64,000 bases of DNA from Gambelia wislizenii (lineage: Eukaryota; Chordata; Lepidosauria; Squamata; Crotaphytidae), in assembly GCA_030847615.1 (NCBI GenBank), contig JAUMIR010000001.1, positions 87,841,501-87,905,500 of the forward strand. Reading direction: 5' to 3'. Within the stretch, counting starts at the first letter, position 1, and each line of letters opens with the position of its first letter. This document shows, in pieces, positions 63,949 to 64,000 of this stretch. A program made the position numbers and the translations under genes. The notes under the pieces are model-generated. The model saw only the letters and a program-made list of their open reading frames with translations. It did no database searches and was not told where the DNA came from.

Positions 63949-64000
63949 TGCATCTACACTGGTGCCGTAATCTGGGGCCACTCCGGAGCATTATGCTCTG
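63949..64000. mobile_element. hAT-like MITE left end at window edge
   Basis: GGGTGCATCTACACTG is the same end (in reverse) as GTGTGGATGCACCC at 41011. The element continues beyond the window. Confidence 0.5.

Overview
The window looks like repeat-dense intergenic or intronic DNA from a vertebrate, most likely a squamate reptile and probably an iguanian-type lizard. The basis is the mix of transposable elements: CR1, L2, RTE-like, L1 and Penelope retroelements, 5S-rRNA-headed and tRNA-headed SINEs, and many non-autonomous DNA elements. I found no convincing host protein-coding exon, tRNA gene, rRNA gene or CRISPR array. Nearly every long open frame is a LINE fragment or a tandem-repeat artefact. 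The organism call is inference from family recall; the structures below were read from the sequence.

Layout. 0-10 kb: a Penelope 3' end, an L2 fragment split by a DNA element, an RTE-like LINE piece (2.7-3.9 kb), a 5S SINE, a solo LTR with ATTAT target duplications (4964-5454), a hAT element with an 8-bp duplication (5515-5915), and back-to-back L2 and CR1 relics on the minus strand (6.6-10 kb). 10-25 kb: relatively quiet stretches with several DNA elements, then an L1 ORF2 relic (22.2-25.2 kb) broken by three later insertions. 25-32 kb: SINEs (one nested in another), unclassified repeats and microsatellites.

32.4-37.0 kb: an almost full-length CR1 with a duplicated 5' promoter unit, an ORF1 with an SGNH-esterase-like domain, and an ORF2 with endonuclease and reverse transcriptase. 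It sits inside a 3-bp-duplication DNA element whose two halves flank it. 37-50 kb: CR1 and mariner relics, a tRNA SINE split by two DNA elements, a 329-bp near-perfect palindrome, and older repeats. 50-55 kb: an L2 nested in a CR1, the endonuclease end of an L2-like LINE, and a roughly 1.2-kb GC- and CpG-rich array of a 63-bp unit. 55-57 kb: a Penelope-like element with a GIY-YIG endonuclease and an inverted 5' copy. 57-64 kb: hairpin and Tigger-like elements, then a CR1 (60.5-63.2 kb) carrying a SINE (itself carrying a younger CR1), a 627-bp DNA element and a 5'-inverted RTE copy with an 8-bp target duplication.

There is no operon or host pathway. The content is a record of layered transposition. 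The main candidates for something undescribed are: a group of DNA elements with GGACTTTWTCAGAC-type ends and 3-bp target duplications; the repeated CR1 promoter module; the 63-bp palindromic CpG array; and three unclassified dispersed repeat families.
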